NCBI RefSeq assembly: GCF_042665595.1
Contig: NZ_JBHTCT010000005.1
Location: 248,001-312,000 of the forward strand
Direction of reading: 5' to 3'
Length of the DNA: 64,000 nucleotides
DNA from: Bhargavaea changchunensis
GTDB lineage: Bacteria; Bacillota; Bacilli; Bacillales_A; Planococcaceae
Shown piece by piece: positions 51,960 to 61,411 of this stretch. The translations under genes were made by a program, and so were the position numbers. The notes under the pieces were generated by a model. That model made no database searches and had not been told where the DNA came from. It saw only the letters and a program-made list of their open reading frames with translations. Every line of letters starts with the position of its first letter. Position 1 is the first letter of the stretch.

Positions 51960-53072
51960 TTGAAAAAAATCGTATTCTCGGCTTTGACCACTGCTGCACT
52001 TGCCACGTTTATCGCCACTGGCGATGCAGAAGCTTCATCTGACACTTACCAAGTCAAATCCGGTGACACCCTTTGGAAAATCGCTTCCCAACACAACGTC
52101 AGCGTTACATCCCTGAAAAGCTACAACAACCTCAACAGTAACCTGATCTTCCCGGGCCAGGTGCTTGAGCTTGTCGCTTCAAACAACGCTCAACCGGCAT
52201 CCTCTGCAAAGACTGCTGCAAAACCGGCCACCCAATCCTCCTCCTCGAGCTACACCGTCAAGAGCGGTGATACGCTGAGCAGGATTGCATCCGCGCACGG
52301 CACAAGCGTCTCTAAAATCAAATCACTGAACGGCCTGAAAAGCGACCTGATCCTGGTTGGGCAAGTCCTCAAAGTAAGCGGAACAGCAACTGCTGCTTCT
52401 GCTCCTAAAACGAGCACAACTACAACCAAGACCACGTCTGCTTCGACAACTACTTCCAATGCTTCGTCCTATACCGTTAAGTCCGGGGACACCCTTGCCG
52501 GGATTGCCAGCAAGCACGGCACCAATTATCGCAGGATCATGGAACTCAACGGCCTGAAATCGACATTGATCTATCCGGGACAAAAGCTCAAGGTAAGCGG
52601 AACACCTGTCAAGACAACACAAAAAGCATCCGGATCTTCGGATTCTTCGAAAGTGGTCCAGGCATCTGCTTCCAAAGCCGAAGCATCGGGCTCCGGTCTC
52701 TCCAGCTTCGTTTCAGTCGCCAAGACCCAAATGGGCGTTCCATACAAATGGGGCGGCATGACTCCTTCCGGCTTTGACTGCAGCGGATTCATTTACTATG
52801 TACTGAAGCAATCCGGGGTCAACCATTCCCGCACGACTGCTGCAGGCTACTATGACCGCTCGTTCGACATCAGCAACCCGCAGCCAGGTGACTTCGTATT
52901 CTTCCGTGGTACATACGGCGGTCCGAATCACGTCTCGCACATGGGCTTCTACTTGGGCAACGGCAAGTTCATCCATGCCAGCTCCTCACAGGGAATCACA
53001 ATCAGCAGCGTGAACGACAGCTACTGGGGCAAGTTCAAGCGTGAATACAAGCGTCACTATTCCGCGCTCTAA
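51960..53072 (+). CDS. Secreted LysM (x3) NlpC/P60 endopeptidase
   Basis: 370 residues, TTG start behind AGGGGG. Signal peptide ending near DAEAS. Three LysM modules (about 30-73, 98-141, 175-218), each with a Y-V-KSGDTL opening and a L-PGQ-L end, separated by Ser/Thr-rich linkers. C-terminal NlpC/P60 domain with the nucleophile Cys274 in FDCSGFIYY, His327 in HVSHMGFYLG and His near 340 in IHASSS. It is a LytE/LytF/CwlS-like D,L-endopeptidase cutting peptidoglycan stem peptides. The WalR box upstream fits known control of such enzymes. Confidence 0.93.
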   Translation: MKKIVFSALTTAALATFIATGDAEASSDTYQVKSGDTLWKIASQHNVSVTSLKSYNNLNSNLIFPGQVLELVASNNAQPASSAKTAAKPATQSSSSSYTVKSGDTLSRIASAHGTSVSKIKSLNGLKSDLILVGQVLKVSGTATAASAPKTSTTTTKTTSASTTTSNASSYTVKSGDTLAGIASKHGTNYRRIMELNGLKSTLIYPGQKLKVSGTPVKTTQKASGSSDSSKVVQASASKAEASGSGLSSFVSVAKTQMGVPYKWGGMTPSGFDCSGFIYYVLKQSGVNHSRTTAAGYYDRSFDISNPQPGDFVFFRGTYGGPNHVSHMGFYLGNGKFIHASSSQGITISSVNDSYWGKFKREYKRHYSAL

Positions 53073-53086
53073 TCGTGAATAGATTT

Positions 53087-53130
53087 AACCCCCTCGGACT
53101 CTTCCATTTGGAAGGTCCAAGGGGGTTTTC
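53087..53130 (+). terminator. Terminator of the LysM/NlpC gene
   Basis: AACCCCCTCGGAC/GTCCAAGGGGGTT hairpin (one mismatch) with TTTTC. Confidence 0.87.
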
Positions 53131-53277
53131 TATTTATCTATTAACAGGACTTCCCCCGCCCCTTATCGAATGTGTTGGTTAACCGGCAAGCGGTCCGTTC
53201 TGTCGCTTCACCATGACCCGCCTCTGCAACCTCCGCTCGGAACCGGTCATCCCGTAACATACAGGAGGCGCAAACAC

Positions 53278-54534
53278 ATGTCAGCATATCCGATTGATGA
53301 GATCCGAAAGCAGTTTCCCGCACTTGGACGGACGTACCACGGGAAACCCGTGGTGTTTCTGGACGGGCCCGGAGGTTCACAGGTCGTAAAGGGCGCGATG
53401 GACGCAATGGTCGCGTATATGACGAGCGGCAATGCCAATCTGCACGGCCAGTTCCCGACGAGCCGCGAGACGGAGGCGATGATCCAGGAAAGCCGGGAAG
53501 CCGTGGCGGACCTCGTGAATGCACAGCCATCAGAAGTGGCATTCGGGCAAAATGCCACCTCTCTCGCCTTCTCGATTGCGCGGGCACTGAGCAGGGACTG
53601 GAAGCCTGGCGATGAGATTGTCCTGACCGAGATGGACCATCCGGCGAACATCGACCCTTGGCTGTCCGCGGCTGAAGACAAAGGCGTGAAGGTGAACTGG
53701 ATTCCGGTGGACAGCGAAACGCTGACGCTTGACCTGTCCGACCTGGACGGCCTCATCCATAGCGGCACACGCCTCGTGGCAGTTACGCTCGCATCAAACG
53801 CTGTCGGAACGATTCCGGATATCCGGCCGATCATCAAGAAGGCCCGGGAAGCCGGCGCGCTCACTGCGGTCGATGCCGTCCACGCGGTGCCTCACTTTGC
53901 AATCGACCGCGAACAACTGGATGCGGACTTCCTGCTTTTCTCCGCCTATAAGTTTTTTGGGCCGCATATCGGGATGGCGGTCATCCGCTCTTCCGTCTTC
54001 AAAGACCTGAAGCCGTATAAGGTGGCCCCGTCTGATGCGCACTACCCCGACAACCTTCAGACCGGCACGCAGAACTTCGCCGGCATTGCCGGCGTCAAGG
54101 CGTCGATCGCGTTCATTGAAAGCCTTGGAAACGGAGAAACCCGCCGCGAGCGCATCCTCGATGGCTACCGCCGGATTGAGGAACACGAAAACGCCCTTGC
54201 CGCTAAGATTCGGAGGGAGCTTGCCGCTATTGATGGCATCCGCCTCTATCAGGCACCTGAAACGGTCGCCAAAACGCCGACTTTCGCATTCACCGTCGAG
54301 GGACTATCCCCCGCAGAGTTCAGCCGGAGGATGGCAGAGGTGCACTCCATATTCGTGGCAGACGGGCACTTTTACGCGACCCGGCTGGCCGAGCGGGCCG
54401 GCGTACATGAGTCGGGATGCTGGATTCGCGCGGGACTTGCTCCGTACAACACAGAATTTGAAATCGACCGGTTCCTGGATGCGACCAGGGAAATTGTCCG
54501 TACCCCCGCCCTGCAGGCAGGAGGCCGCGCATGA
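53278..54534 (+). CDS. Class V aminotransferase / cysteine desulfurase-like PLP enzyme
   Basis: 418 residues from ATG 53278 behind CAGGAGG. Fold type I PLP enzyme: VVFLDGPGGSQVVKGAM, GQNATSLAFSIARAL, MDHPANIDPW, the Asp strand TAVDAVHAVPHFAID and the PLP-Lys motif LLFSAYKFFGPHIGM. It belongs by pattern to the VC1184-type cysteine-desulfurase-like group, whose reaction is not settled, rather than to SufS or NifS: the usual active-site Cys loop is not evident. It overlaps the following M20 hydrolase by 4 bp (ATGA), indicating one pathway. Confidence 0.82.
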   Translation: MSAYPIDEIRKQFPALGRTYHGKPVVFLDGPGGSQVVKGAMDAMVAYMTSGNANLHGQFPTSRETEAMIQESREAVADLVNAQPSEVAFGQNATSLAFSIARALSRDWKPGDEIVLTEMDHPANIDPWLSAAEDKGVKVNWIPVDSETLTLDLSDLDGLIHSGTRLVAVTLASNAVGTIPDIRPIIKKAREAGALTAVDAVHAVPHFAIDREQLDADFLLFSAYKFFGPHIGMAVIRSSVFKDLKPYKVAPSDAHYPDNLQTGTQNFAGIAGVKASIAFIESLGNGETRRERILDGYRRIEEHENALAAKIRRELAAIDGIRLYQAPETVAKTPTFAFTVEGLSPAEFSRRMAEVHSIFVADGHFYATRLAERAGVHESGCWIRAGLAPYNTEFEIDRFLDATREIVRTPALQAGGRA

Positions 54535-55727
54535 TGGTGACACGGGATACGATCGGTCACGCTGCGGACTCCATCCGCCGGGAAGTGATCGGATGGCGCC
54601 GGCACTTGCACCAGTACCCCGAACTATCGTTTGAGGAACATGAGACCGCCCGCTTTGTAGAGGAGACGCTGCGGTCGTTCCCAGGTCTTGAAGTTACCCG
54701 CCCCACTCCAACGAGCGTGCTGGCCCGGCTGATCGGCGAGAAACACGGAAAGACGTTGGCAATCCGTGCAGACATGGACGCCCTCCCGATCCAGGAGGAA
54801 AACGAGACCGAATATAAATCGGTACACCCCGGCAAGATGCACGCCTGCGGACATGACGGACACACCGCCATGCTGCTCGGCACGGCAAAGATTCTCTCTG
54901 GAATGAAGGAAGACTTGCGGGGAGAGATCCGGTTCATCTTCCAGCACGGCGAGGAGCAGTTGCCGGGCGGTGCGGATGCACTCGTCCAGGCCGGCGTCAT
55001 GGAAAACGTGGACGCCGTCATCGGCGCTCATCTTTGGGCACCGATCGAAACCGGCAAGGTATTCACGAAAAGCGGCCCGCTCATGGCAGCCGCCGACATC
55101 TTCCGCATCCGGATCAACGGCCGCGGCGGCCATTCCGCCGTACCTCATGAAACGGTCGATGCGCTCGCCATCGGCACCCAGGTGGTCGGCAACCTGCAGC
55201 ACATCCTTTCGCGGCAGACCGATCCGTTCGAAACGCTTGTCGTGTCCGTCACCAAATTCACGGCCGGCACCTCCCACAGCATCATCCCGGACACCGCTGA
55301 AATCACCGGCTCCGTCCGTTCCTTCAATGAAGACGTGCGGAAACAGGTTCCCAAGCAAATGGAACGGATCATCAAGGGCGTAACCGACGCGCACGGGGCG
55401 GCGTATGACCTTGACTACGAGTACGGCTACAGTCCCGTCATGAATGAAGAGAACATCACCGGGTTGATGGAAACGGTCATCATGGACACCCTCGAAACGG
55501 ATGCCCTCCTAAGGCTGAACCCAATGATGATCAGCGAAGACTTTTCCCGCTACCAGCAGGAAGCCCCGGGTTGCTTTATCCTGATCGGGGCAGGCAATGC
55601 GGAAAAAGGCATCACCTATCCCCACCACCATCCGAAGTTTGAGATAGATGAGGAGTCGCTGGATATCGGCGTAAGGATTTTTGTGGGGGCGGCGCTGGCA
55701 TTTATGGAAGAAAAACAAACATCATAA
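54531..55727 (+). CDS. M20-family amidohydrolase
   Basis: 398 residues. Hippurate-hydrolase-type motifs: WRRHLHQYPELSFEE, IRADMDALPIQ, HACGHDGHTAML, FQHGEEQLPGGA, and the C-terminal metal ligand in PHHHPKFEIDEE. It is coupled by a 4-bp overlap to the PLP enzyme, suggesting the two process the same N-acylated amino compound: deacylation here, then transamination or lyase action. The substrate is not readable. A perfect terminator follows. Confidence 0.87.
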   Translation: MMVTRDTIGHAADSIRREVIGWRRHLHQYPELSFEEHETARFVEETLRSFPGLEVTRPTPTSVLARLIGEKHGKTLAIRADMDALPIQEENETEYKSVHPGKMHACGHDGHTAMLLGTAKILSGMKEDLRGEIRFIFQHGEEQLPGGADALVQAGVMENVDAVIGAHLWAPIETGKVFTKSGPLMAAADIFRIRINGRGGHSAVPHETVDALAIGTQVVGNLQHILSRQTDPFETLVVSVTKFTAGTSHSIIPDTAEITGSVRSFNEDVRKQVPKQMERIIKGVTDAHGAAYDLDYEYGYSPVMNEENITGLMETVIMDTLETDALLRLNPMMISEDFSRYQQEAPGCFILIGAGNAEKGITYPHHHPKFEIDEESLDIGVRIFVGAALAFMEEKQTS

Positions 55728-55765
55728 AAAAAGGGATTGGAGCCGATTGCTCCAATCCCTTTTCC
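55726..55765. terminator. Bidirectional terminator
   Basis: AAAAGGGATTGGAGC/GCTCCAATCCCTTTT 15-bp perfect stem between convergent genes, A and T runs on both sides. Confidence 0.93.
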
Positions 55766-55766
55766 T

Positions 55767-57026
55767 TTAATACAACAAATACGTTTCCCTGACTTCCTTG
55801 AACGCCTCCAGCTCCTCTTCCCACTCTGCCTTCATTTCTTCAACGGTCATGCCGTTTTCGATGCCTTGGCGAATCCAGCCGTTTCCGATCAGGTTGTCGA
55901 AGAAATTGGTGAGCGTGACGTCTTCCGGATACAGATCGTGGATCGTCTTGACGATGTGGAGTCCGGTTTCGACCGGCTTGTAGTCGTCACGGTCCGTGAT
56001 GTGGACCTGGATGCCGTGGGACAGTTTGCCGGAGTGCTTGGAGAACATCGGCGTGAAGGACGCCGCACGGAAGCTGACGCCCGGGAGTTCCAGCGCGTTC
56101 AGTTCAGCAGCGAGTTCAGTGCTGTTGATGAACGGTGCGCCGATCAGTTCGAACGGTTTGGTCGTGCCCCTGCCTTCAGAGACGTTCGTTCCTTCAATCA
56201 GCGCGGTGCCCGGATAGGCCAGGGCCGTTTCCAGTGTCGGCATATTCGGGGACGGCAGGACGAAAGGAAGTCCTGTTTCGTCAAAGTAGGATTTGCGTTT
56301 CCATTTCTTCATTTCCACGACGGTCAGGTCAGCGCCGATGCCGAATTCGGCATTAAAGAGTTTCGCAAGTTCACCGACGGTCATTCCGTGGCGGAGCGGG
56401 ATGGCGTACTGCCCGACGAAAGAGGCGAATTCCGGATCAAGCACCGGGCCTTCGACCTTCTCCCCGCCAAGCGGGTTTGGACGGTCGAGGACGATAAACG
56501 GAATGCCCTTTTCTTCTGCGGCTTCCATCGCGAGCGCCATCGTGTAGATGTACGTGTAGAAGCGGGTGCCTACGTCCTGAATGTCAAAGACGAGGACATC
56601 CACATTCTCGAGCATCTCCGGTGTCGGCTTGCGTGTCTTTCCGTACAGGCTGTACACCGGGAGGCCGGTCACTTCGTCGATGTAGTATTCGACGTACTGG
56701 CCTGCCTGCGCGTCACCGCGGACACCGTGCTCAGGGCCATACAGCGCCGTCAGTTCGACATCGGGGTCGTTGTGGAGCAGGTCGACGATGCTGTTCAGGT
56801 CATTGTCGACGCCGGTCGGGTTCGTGATGAGCCCGACGCGCTTGCCTTCGATCAGCTGCTTTTGTTCATCGAGGAGCACATCCACCCCGAGCACGACTTC
56901 ATGCCCTTTCCGGTTTTTATTGTGGTCCTGTGACTTGCCGTTGCCCTTGTCATGGTCGGCGAATGCAACTGTAAGAGTCGACAAAACTAGCAGAGCGGTC
57001 AGCAAGGCGATCAATCGCTTTTTCAA
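55767..57026 (-). CDS. namZ: Exo-beta-N-acetylmuramidase (DUF1343, NamZ/YbbC)
   Basis: 419 residues from TTG 57026 behind AGGAGGGG. Signal peptide ending VAFAD. DUF1343 motifs: VGLITNPTGVDNDLNS, LTALYGPEHGVRGDAQAG, DVLVFDIQDVGTRFYTYIYT, IVLDRPNPLGG and EGTNVSEGRGTTKPF. It releases terminal MurNAc from wall glycan. Gene order with NagZ and AmiE is that of the B. subtilis muropeptide-recovery cluster; murQ, murR and murP are not in the window. Confidence 0.9.
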   Translation of the reverse strand: MKKRLIALLTALLVLSTLTVAFADHDKGNGKSQDHNKNRKGHEVVLGVDVLLDEQKQLIEGKRVGLITNPTGVDNDLNSIVDLLHNDPDVELTALYGPEHGVRGDAQAGQYVEYYIDEVTGLPVYSLYGKTRKPTPEMLENVDVLVFDIQDVGTRFYTYIYTMALAMEAAEEKGIPFIVLDRPNPLGGEKVEGPVLDPEFASFVGQYAIPLRHGMTVGELAKLFNAEFGIGADLTVVEMKKWKRKSYFDETGLPFVLPSPNMPTLETALAYPGTALIEGTNVSEGRGTTKPFELIGAPFINSTELAAELNALELPGVSFRAASFTPMFSKHSGKLSHGIQVHITDRDDYKPVETGLHIVKTIHDLYPEDVTLTNFFDNLIGNGWIRQGIENGMTVEEMKAEWEEELEAFKEVRETYLLY

Positions 57027-57039
57027 TGGATTCCCCTCC

Positions 57040-59148
57040 TCAGTAAGTCAGGCCATGGCCGAATCCGTAAAGGACCCCGCCGTCAGCACCAGGAATTGTG
57101 ATCGGCAGCGTTCCGGTAGGCGCGACTTCGCCGAACAGGATCGAAGCGGTCGCCTTGAAGCTTGCAGTCCGGAAGCTGTACTGTGCGAGATAGGCATCCG
57201 TATTCGGATAGGCCATGATGTCGTACGGATTCCGGATGCCGACACCAATCACCGGCGTTTCTGTTTCTGTAATCAACTGATTGACCATCCGCATCTGAGG
57301 GCTGGTTGCGGAGCGCTGGGATACGGTCGATGTGACCGTTCCGGCGATGACCGCCTTCGCATCCCTCACCTGGGCAAGCTGTGCCTCAGTCAAAGGAGCA
57401 GACGCCTTGATCAGCACCGTGTTTGCATGCTTTGCCTTCACTGCGTTATAGAGATCGTCGATATACGTGTTGCCGACGACGATAATCTGGTCATCCGTAT
57501 TTGGAGCAAGCGGCAGGACATCTTCGTTTTTCACAAGGGTCACCGACCGCTCCGCCACCGCACGTTCCACAGCCTTGTGCTCATCGGACCCGACCACTTC
57601 GAGGGCGTTCGCGATCTTTTCTTCAACCGGTTGCGGGTTTTCTTCCTTGAGGATGCCGCGCTCTAGCTTCAGCTTCAGGATCCGCTCGACAGACGCTTCG
57701 ATGCGTTCTTCGGAAATCTCTCCGGAGCGGACCGCGTCATACACGCCGTTCGCTACGGTTTCAAGGCCGACCGGCATGAGCACGATATCCGTCCCCGCCT
57801 GGATCGCCTTGATGACGGCATCTACCGGGCCGAAGTGATCGGCGATTGCCTGCATGTTCAGGGCATCCGTGAAGATCAGCCCGTCATAGCCCATTTCCTC
57901 TCTCATGAGTCCCGTCAGCACTTTGTGCGAGAGCGTGGCCGGAAGATGGATTTCCGTGCCGTCTTTTTTGGAAATCACTTTCGTGTCATCAATTTTCGGG
58001 AACGTAACGTGGGCCGTCATGATGGCATCGATTCCGTGATTCATCGCCTGCTGGAACGGATAAAGTTCGACTTCCATCAGGCGTTCCTTGTCATAAGGCA
58101 CTTCCGGCAATCCTAGGTGGGAATCGACTGCCGTGTCCCCGTGGCCCGGGAAATGCTTGGCTGTTGCCGCGGTTCCCGTGTCCTGGAGGCCCTGCACGTA
58201 TGCGGTACCGAGACTGGCGACCAGCTCTGGATCCTCCCCGAACGACCGGACGCCGATCACCGGGTTATCCGGGTTGTTGTTCACGTCCAATACCGGTGCC
58301 AGGTTGAAATTGATGCCAAGGGAAGCCAGCTCCTCGCCGATTACACGGCCGGTGTCATAGGCGAGGTCCTCGGAACCGGTCGCCCCGAGAGCCATATTGC
58401 CCGGCATGTCGGTCCCCGATTGAAGGCGCGTCACGATGCCGCCTTCCTGGTCGATCGTCAGGAACATCCCATACTTTTCAGAGGCTGCCTGGTAGGCGTC
58501 CGCAAGGCGGGTCGTCTGTTCGGTCGTCACGACATTCTCGCGGAACAGGATGACGCCACCGAGGTGGTAGTCCTTCACGAGACGCTCAATCTCCGGAAGC
58601 ATCTCCGTGACGTTCTTTCCTTTCCAGTTGCGGAAGTCCGGCATGAGCATCTGCCCGACCTTTTCCTCCATCGTCATCTGGCCGATCGCGTTGTCCACGA
58701 GGTTGTAGCGATCACCCGTTTCCTTCACGACCGTAACCTTTACAGGCGGCTTGCCTTTAGATTCTCTTGCATCCGGATCGGGCTTTGTCTGGATGGCAAT
58801 CCGGTCGGAATACGTTCCGTCAGTTACCTCAACCCATGTTTTCCCCGGCTTTCCGGTGACCGTCACCTTCCCTGCCGCATCCACCACCGCGACGGTTTGA
58901 TTGGAAGAAGACCATGTCTGATCGGCAGACTTTTTGAAATGCCCATCCTCGTACACATGGAGTGCCGTCAGCTGCAGCTCCCCGTTTTCCGCTTCCAGAT
59001 CAATCTCCGGCACGTTCTGGAGAATCACCAGGTCTTTGACGCCGGGCGCTTCCGCGGCACTCGCAGTGCCCGCGCCCGTCAGAATCGGTGTCGCAATCAG
59101 CACCGCAATCAGAAACGGCAACAGCAACACCTTTCGTATCTTCGTCAT
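57040..59148 (-). CDS. nagZ: Beta-N-acetylglucosaminidase (GH3, NagZ/YbbD)
   Basis: 702 residues. Signal peptide ending near TASA, then a bacterial-Ig-like segment (about 35-120) ahead of the GH3 catalytic domain. Marks: TIDQEGGIVTRLQ, AATAKHFPGHGDT followed by the Asp-x-His dyad in VDSHLGLPEVP, and the nucleophile Asp in GLIFTDALNMQA. The C-terminal alpha/beta domain matches secreted Bacillus NagZ. It removes GlcNAc from glycan and muropeptide ends and works with AmiE and NamZ. Confidence 0.92.
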   Translation of the reverse strand: MTKIRKVLLLPFLIAVLIATPILTGAGTASAAEAPGVKDLVILQNVPEIDLEAENGELQLTALHVYEDGHFKKSADQTWSSSNQTVAVVDAAGKVTVTGKPGKTWVEVTDGTYSDRIAIQTKPDPDARESKGKPPVKVTVVKETGDRYNLVDNAIGQMTMEEKVGQMLMPDFRNWKGKNVTEMLPEIERLVKDYHLGGVILFRENVVTTEQTTRLADAYQAASEKYGMFLTIDQEGGIVTRLQSGTDMPGNMALGATGSEDLAYDTGRVIGEELASLGINFNLAPVLDVNNNPDNPVIGVRSFGEDPELVASLGTAYVQGLQDTGTAATAKHFPGHGDTAVDSHLGLPEVPYDKERLMEVELYPFQQAMNHGIDAIMTAHVTFPKIDDTKVISKKDGTEIHLPATLSHKVLTGLMREEMGYDGLIFTDALNMQAIADHFGPVDAVIKAIQAGTDIVLMPVGLETVANGVYDAVRSGEISEERIEASVERILKLKLERGILKEENPQPVEEKIANALEVVGSDEHKAVERAVAERSVTLVKNEDVLPLAPNTDDQIIVVGNTYIDDLYNAVKAKHANTVLIKASAPLTEAQLAQVRDAKAVIAGTVTSTVSQRSATSPQMRMVNQLITETETPVIGVGIRNPYDIMAYPNTDAYLAQYSFRTASFKATASILFGEVAPTGTLPITIPGADGGVLYGFGHGLTY

Positions 59149-59161
59149 GCTTCATTCCCCC

Positions 59162-60805
59162 TTAATAATCTCTTAAAGCCCAGCCCCCGGTATCTCCGGT
59201 AGGACGGACAGCTTTCCCATCCGCCAGCACGTTTCCGACATACCAGCCCCTGCCGTTCACGGAGGCGTCGGTATCATAGCGGAAGCGGACAAACTCGGTC
59301 CCGTCAGGCAGTTCCGCCGTCACCCGCTCCATATCCCCGCCGTTCCCGGTCAAGGACGCGAGTTCCGTCCAATTCTCTCCGTCAGCCGAAACTTCCACCC
59401 GACCAAAGTCCGATCCGTCTTCGAGGCGGTGCCAGGAGTCAAACGAAAGCTCGGATGCCGCTCCGTCCAACTCGAACTCCAATGTCCGGTCCAACTTGTC
59501 CCCGTAGCCGGAGAACCACATCTCGTCATGCTTCGGGACCGGCGCCGGTATGGCATCCGCCACATGACGCGCGACCGTCCGCCGGATCGTGTTCAGGGAA
59601 ATCGTGTTCCTCGACGGATGCACCCGATTCGTGAGTAAGATGGCGATGGTCTGGTTTTTCTTGTTCACGGCGATGCTTGTCCCGGTGTAGCCGGTATGTC
59701 CCGCCGTGGACGAATCAGCCAGCGCATCCATGTACCAGCCCTGGTTCAGCTCCCATCCGAGGCCGTGGTCATTGCCAGGGAACCCAGGAATCTGGTTTTC
59801 CTCAAGCAGGCGGACCGTTTCAGGCTTCAAAATCCGCTTGCCGCCGTACCTGCCGTCATTCAGGAACATATGCGCGAACTTGGCAAGATCCGTCGCAGTC
59901 GAGAATACGCCGGCGTGTCCCGCCACACCATCCAGCGACCAGGCGTTTTCATCGTGGACACTGCCCCAGACGATTCCCCGCCCGAGCGCCGGCTGGTATT
60001 CCGTTGCGGCGATCCGGTTTTTAAGAGATGCAGGCGGATTGTACATCGTGTCCTTCATCCCGAGCGGCCCGGTGATCTCATCCTTGATAAACTCGTCCAG
60101 GCGCTTTCCGGAAAGCCGCTCCACGATAGAACCGAGCGTGATCATGTTCAGATCGCTGTATGTGTATTTCGTCCCGGGAGGATTGGCAAGCGGATAGCGG
60201 TGAGCGATGTCCAGGCGATCCTCCCGACTCTCTCCCTGGCTGTACAGAGGCACCCACGCCGTAAATCCGGATGTATGGGTCATCAGCTGGCGGATTGTCA
60301 CGTCCTCCTTGCCGTTGTCGGCAAACTCAGGGATGTACTCGGCAACCGGATCATCCAGCGAGAAAAGCCCTTGCTCGTACAGTTTCATCGCAGCGGTCGT
60401 CGTGAAGATCTTGCTGATGGAGGCAAGGTCGAAAATCGTCTCCTCCGTCATGGCGACGGGCTCGTCCATCACTGTGAATCGGTCATCGGTATAGAGCGCT
60501 GAATGCCCGTATGCCTCATGCTTCACGACATGTCCGTTCCTCGCCACCAGCACCACAGCTCCCGGGAAAGTCCGGTCCGCAATGCTTTGACCGATTGCCC
60601 CATCAATCGAATCCAGCGGTGCCTGGACCATTCCGGCCCCTTTCACAGAGCCCGGATGCAGAACCGGTGACATCGGACCCGGCCGGTCCCAGTGCTTGTT
60701 GACTGCTCCCCCGTCTGCCATAACCGGCACTGCAAAGACAGTGCCAAGCGCCATTGTTCCCGCCAGAGCTGCGGCCATCCCGGCTTTCTTCGTTACTTTC
60801 AGCAT
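59162..60805 (-). CDS. amiE: Beta-lactamase-fold hydrolase, AmiE/YbbE-like
   Basis: 547 residues, signal peptide ending near PVMADG. Serine-hydrolase fold of class-C beta-lactamase type: Ser-x-x-Lys in DLASISKIFTT, YSDLNMITLGS as the Tyr motif, and AGHTGYTGTS in place of the KTG box. In B. subtilis the orthologue in this position is the muramyl-L-alanine amidase AmiE. About 130 extra C-terminal residues form a beta-rich module (FSGYGDKLDRTLEFELDG), possibly carbohydrate-binding. First gene of the operon; AGAAGGGG upstream. Confidence 0.85.
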   Translation of the reverse strand: MLKVTKKAGMAAALAGTMALGTVFAVPVMADGGAVNKHWDRPGPMSPVLHPGSVKGAGMVQAPLDSIDGAIGQSIADRTFPGAVVLVARNGHVVKHEAYGHSALYTDDRFTVMDEPVAMTEETIFDLASISKIFTTTAAMKLYEQGLFSLDDPVAEYIPEFADNGKEDVTIRQLMTHTSGFTAWVPLYSQGESREDRLDIAHRYPLANPPGTKYTYSDLNMITLGSIVERLSGKRLDEFIKDEITGPLGMKDTMYNPPASLKNRIAATEYQPALGRGIVWGSVHDENAWSLDGVAGHAGVFSTATDLAKFAHMFLNDGRYGGKRILKPETVRLLEENQIPGFPGNDHGLGWELNQGWYMDALADSSTAGHTGYTGTSIAVNKKNQTIAILLTNRVHPSRNTISLNTIRRTVARHVADAIPAPVPKHDEMWFSGYGDKLDRTLEFELDGAASELSFDSWHRLEDGSDFGRVEVSADGENWTELASLTGNGGDMERVTAELPDGTEFVRFRYDTDASVNGRGWYVGNVLADGKAVRPTGDTGGWALRDY

Positions 60806-60898
60806 GCTTTCCCCTTCTCCCCTTCTAAATTGACAGTACTTTCAAACAAGTTTATCGGAGTTGCCAAAACGTGCCTATCATACAGAAGTACTTGAATG

Positions 60899-60912
60899 GG
60901 AAAGCGCTTTCC
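60899..60912. promoter_or_regulatory. CcpA cre-like palindrome upstream of amiE
   Basis: GGAAAGCGCTTTCC, a perfect 14-bp palindrome with the cre core, about 100 bp upstream of the amiE start and next to a possible minus-strand -10 (TATGAT). It fits carbon-catabolite control of muropeptide salvage. Confidence 0.65.
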
Positions 60913-61010
60913 GAAAATCGGGGCAATCGCACCGGTTCTTTTTATTCATTTTAAGAAATGAAGAATATGCCGTGGTAACCACTCATCAACCTGGTGTAAT
61001 TACTCGGACA

Positions 61011-61043
61011 AAAAAAGATGGACAGCCATTCGGCTATCCATCG
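61011..61043 (-). terminator. TRAP operon terminator
   Basis: GATGGATAGCC/GGCTGTCCATC hairpin (one G-U) followed by seven T on the minus strand, after the cupin stop. Confidence 0.87.
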
Positions 61044-61060
61044 CTACTTCAGACATCCAT

Positions 61061-61396
61061 TCAAAAAACCACCGCAATCATTTCAATCTTTTCGTCATAC
61101 GGGTTTTCGATCCCGTGTCCCTGCCCCTTTCGGATCACACAGAAATCACCGGATTGGACGTTCACCCGTTTCCCGTTGTCGTTGAAGATACCTTTTCCTT
61201 CAAGCAGATAGTACACTTCGGAATCGTCTTCATGGATATGGTAACCGATCGCCGAATGCGGGTGGACTGTGACCCGTGCGAACAGGTCGATTCCATCAAC
61301 TTTGTCTGCCGCTGTGACAATCCGGGAGATTTCCATGCTTCCCCCTCCGCCACGCGGCTTCTCGATGAATTCTTTTTCTTCTGCCTGTTTAATCAT
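61061..61396 (-). CDS. Small cupin-domain protein
   Basis: 111 residues forming one cupin barrel. Motif 1 is seen as VHPHSAIGYHIHEDDSEVYYLLEG (His, His, Glu ligands) and motif 2 as SGDFCVIRKGQGHGIENP with the last His. Probable metal-dependent isomerase, epimerase or sensor for a sugar acid or similar. It lies 15 bp after the TRAP permease gene and ends the operon, so its substrate is probably the TRAP cargo. AAGGAGGATC precedes the ATG. Confidence 0.85.
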   Translation of the reverse strand: MIKQAEEKEFIEKPRGGGGSMEISRIVTAADKVDGIDLFARVTVHPHSAIGYHIHEDDSEVYYLLEGKGIFNDNGKRVNVQSGDFCVIRKGQGHGIENPYDEKIEMIAVVF

Positions 61397-61411
61397 ACGG
61401 ATCCTCCTTCC

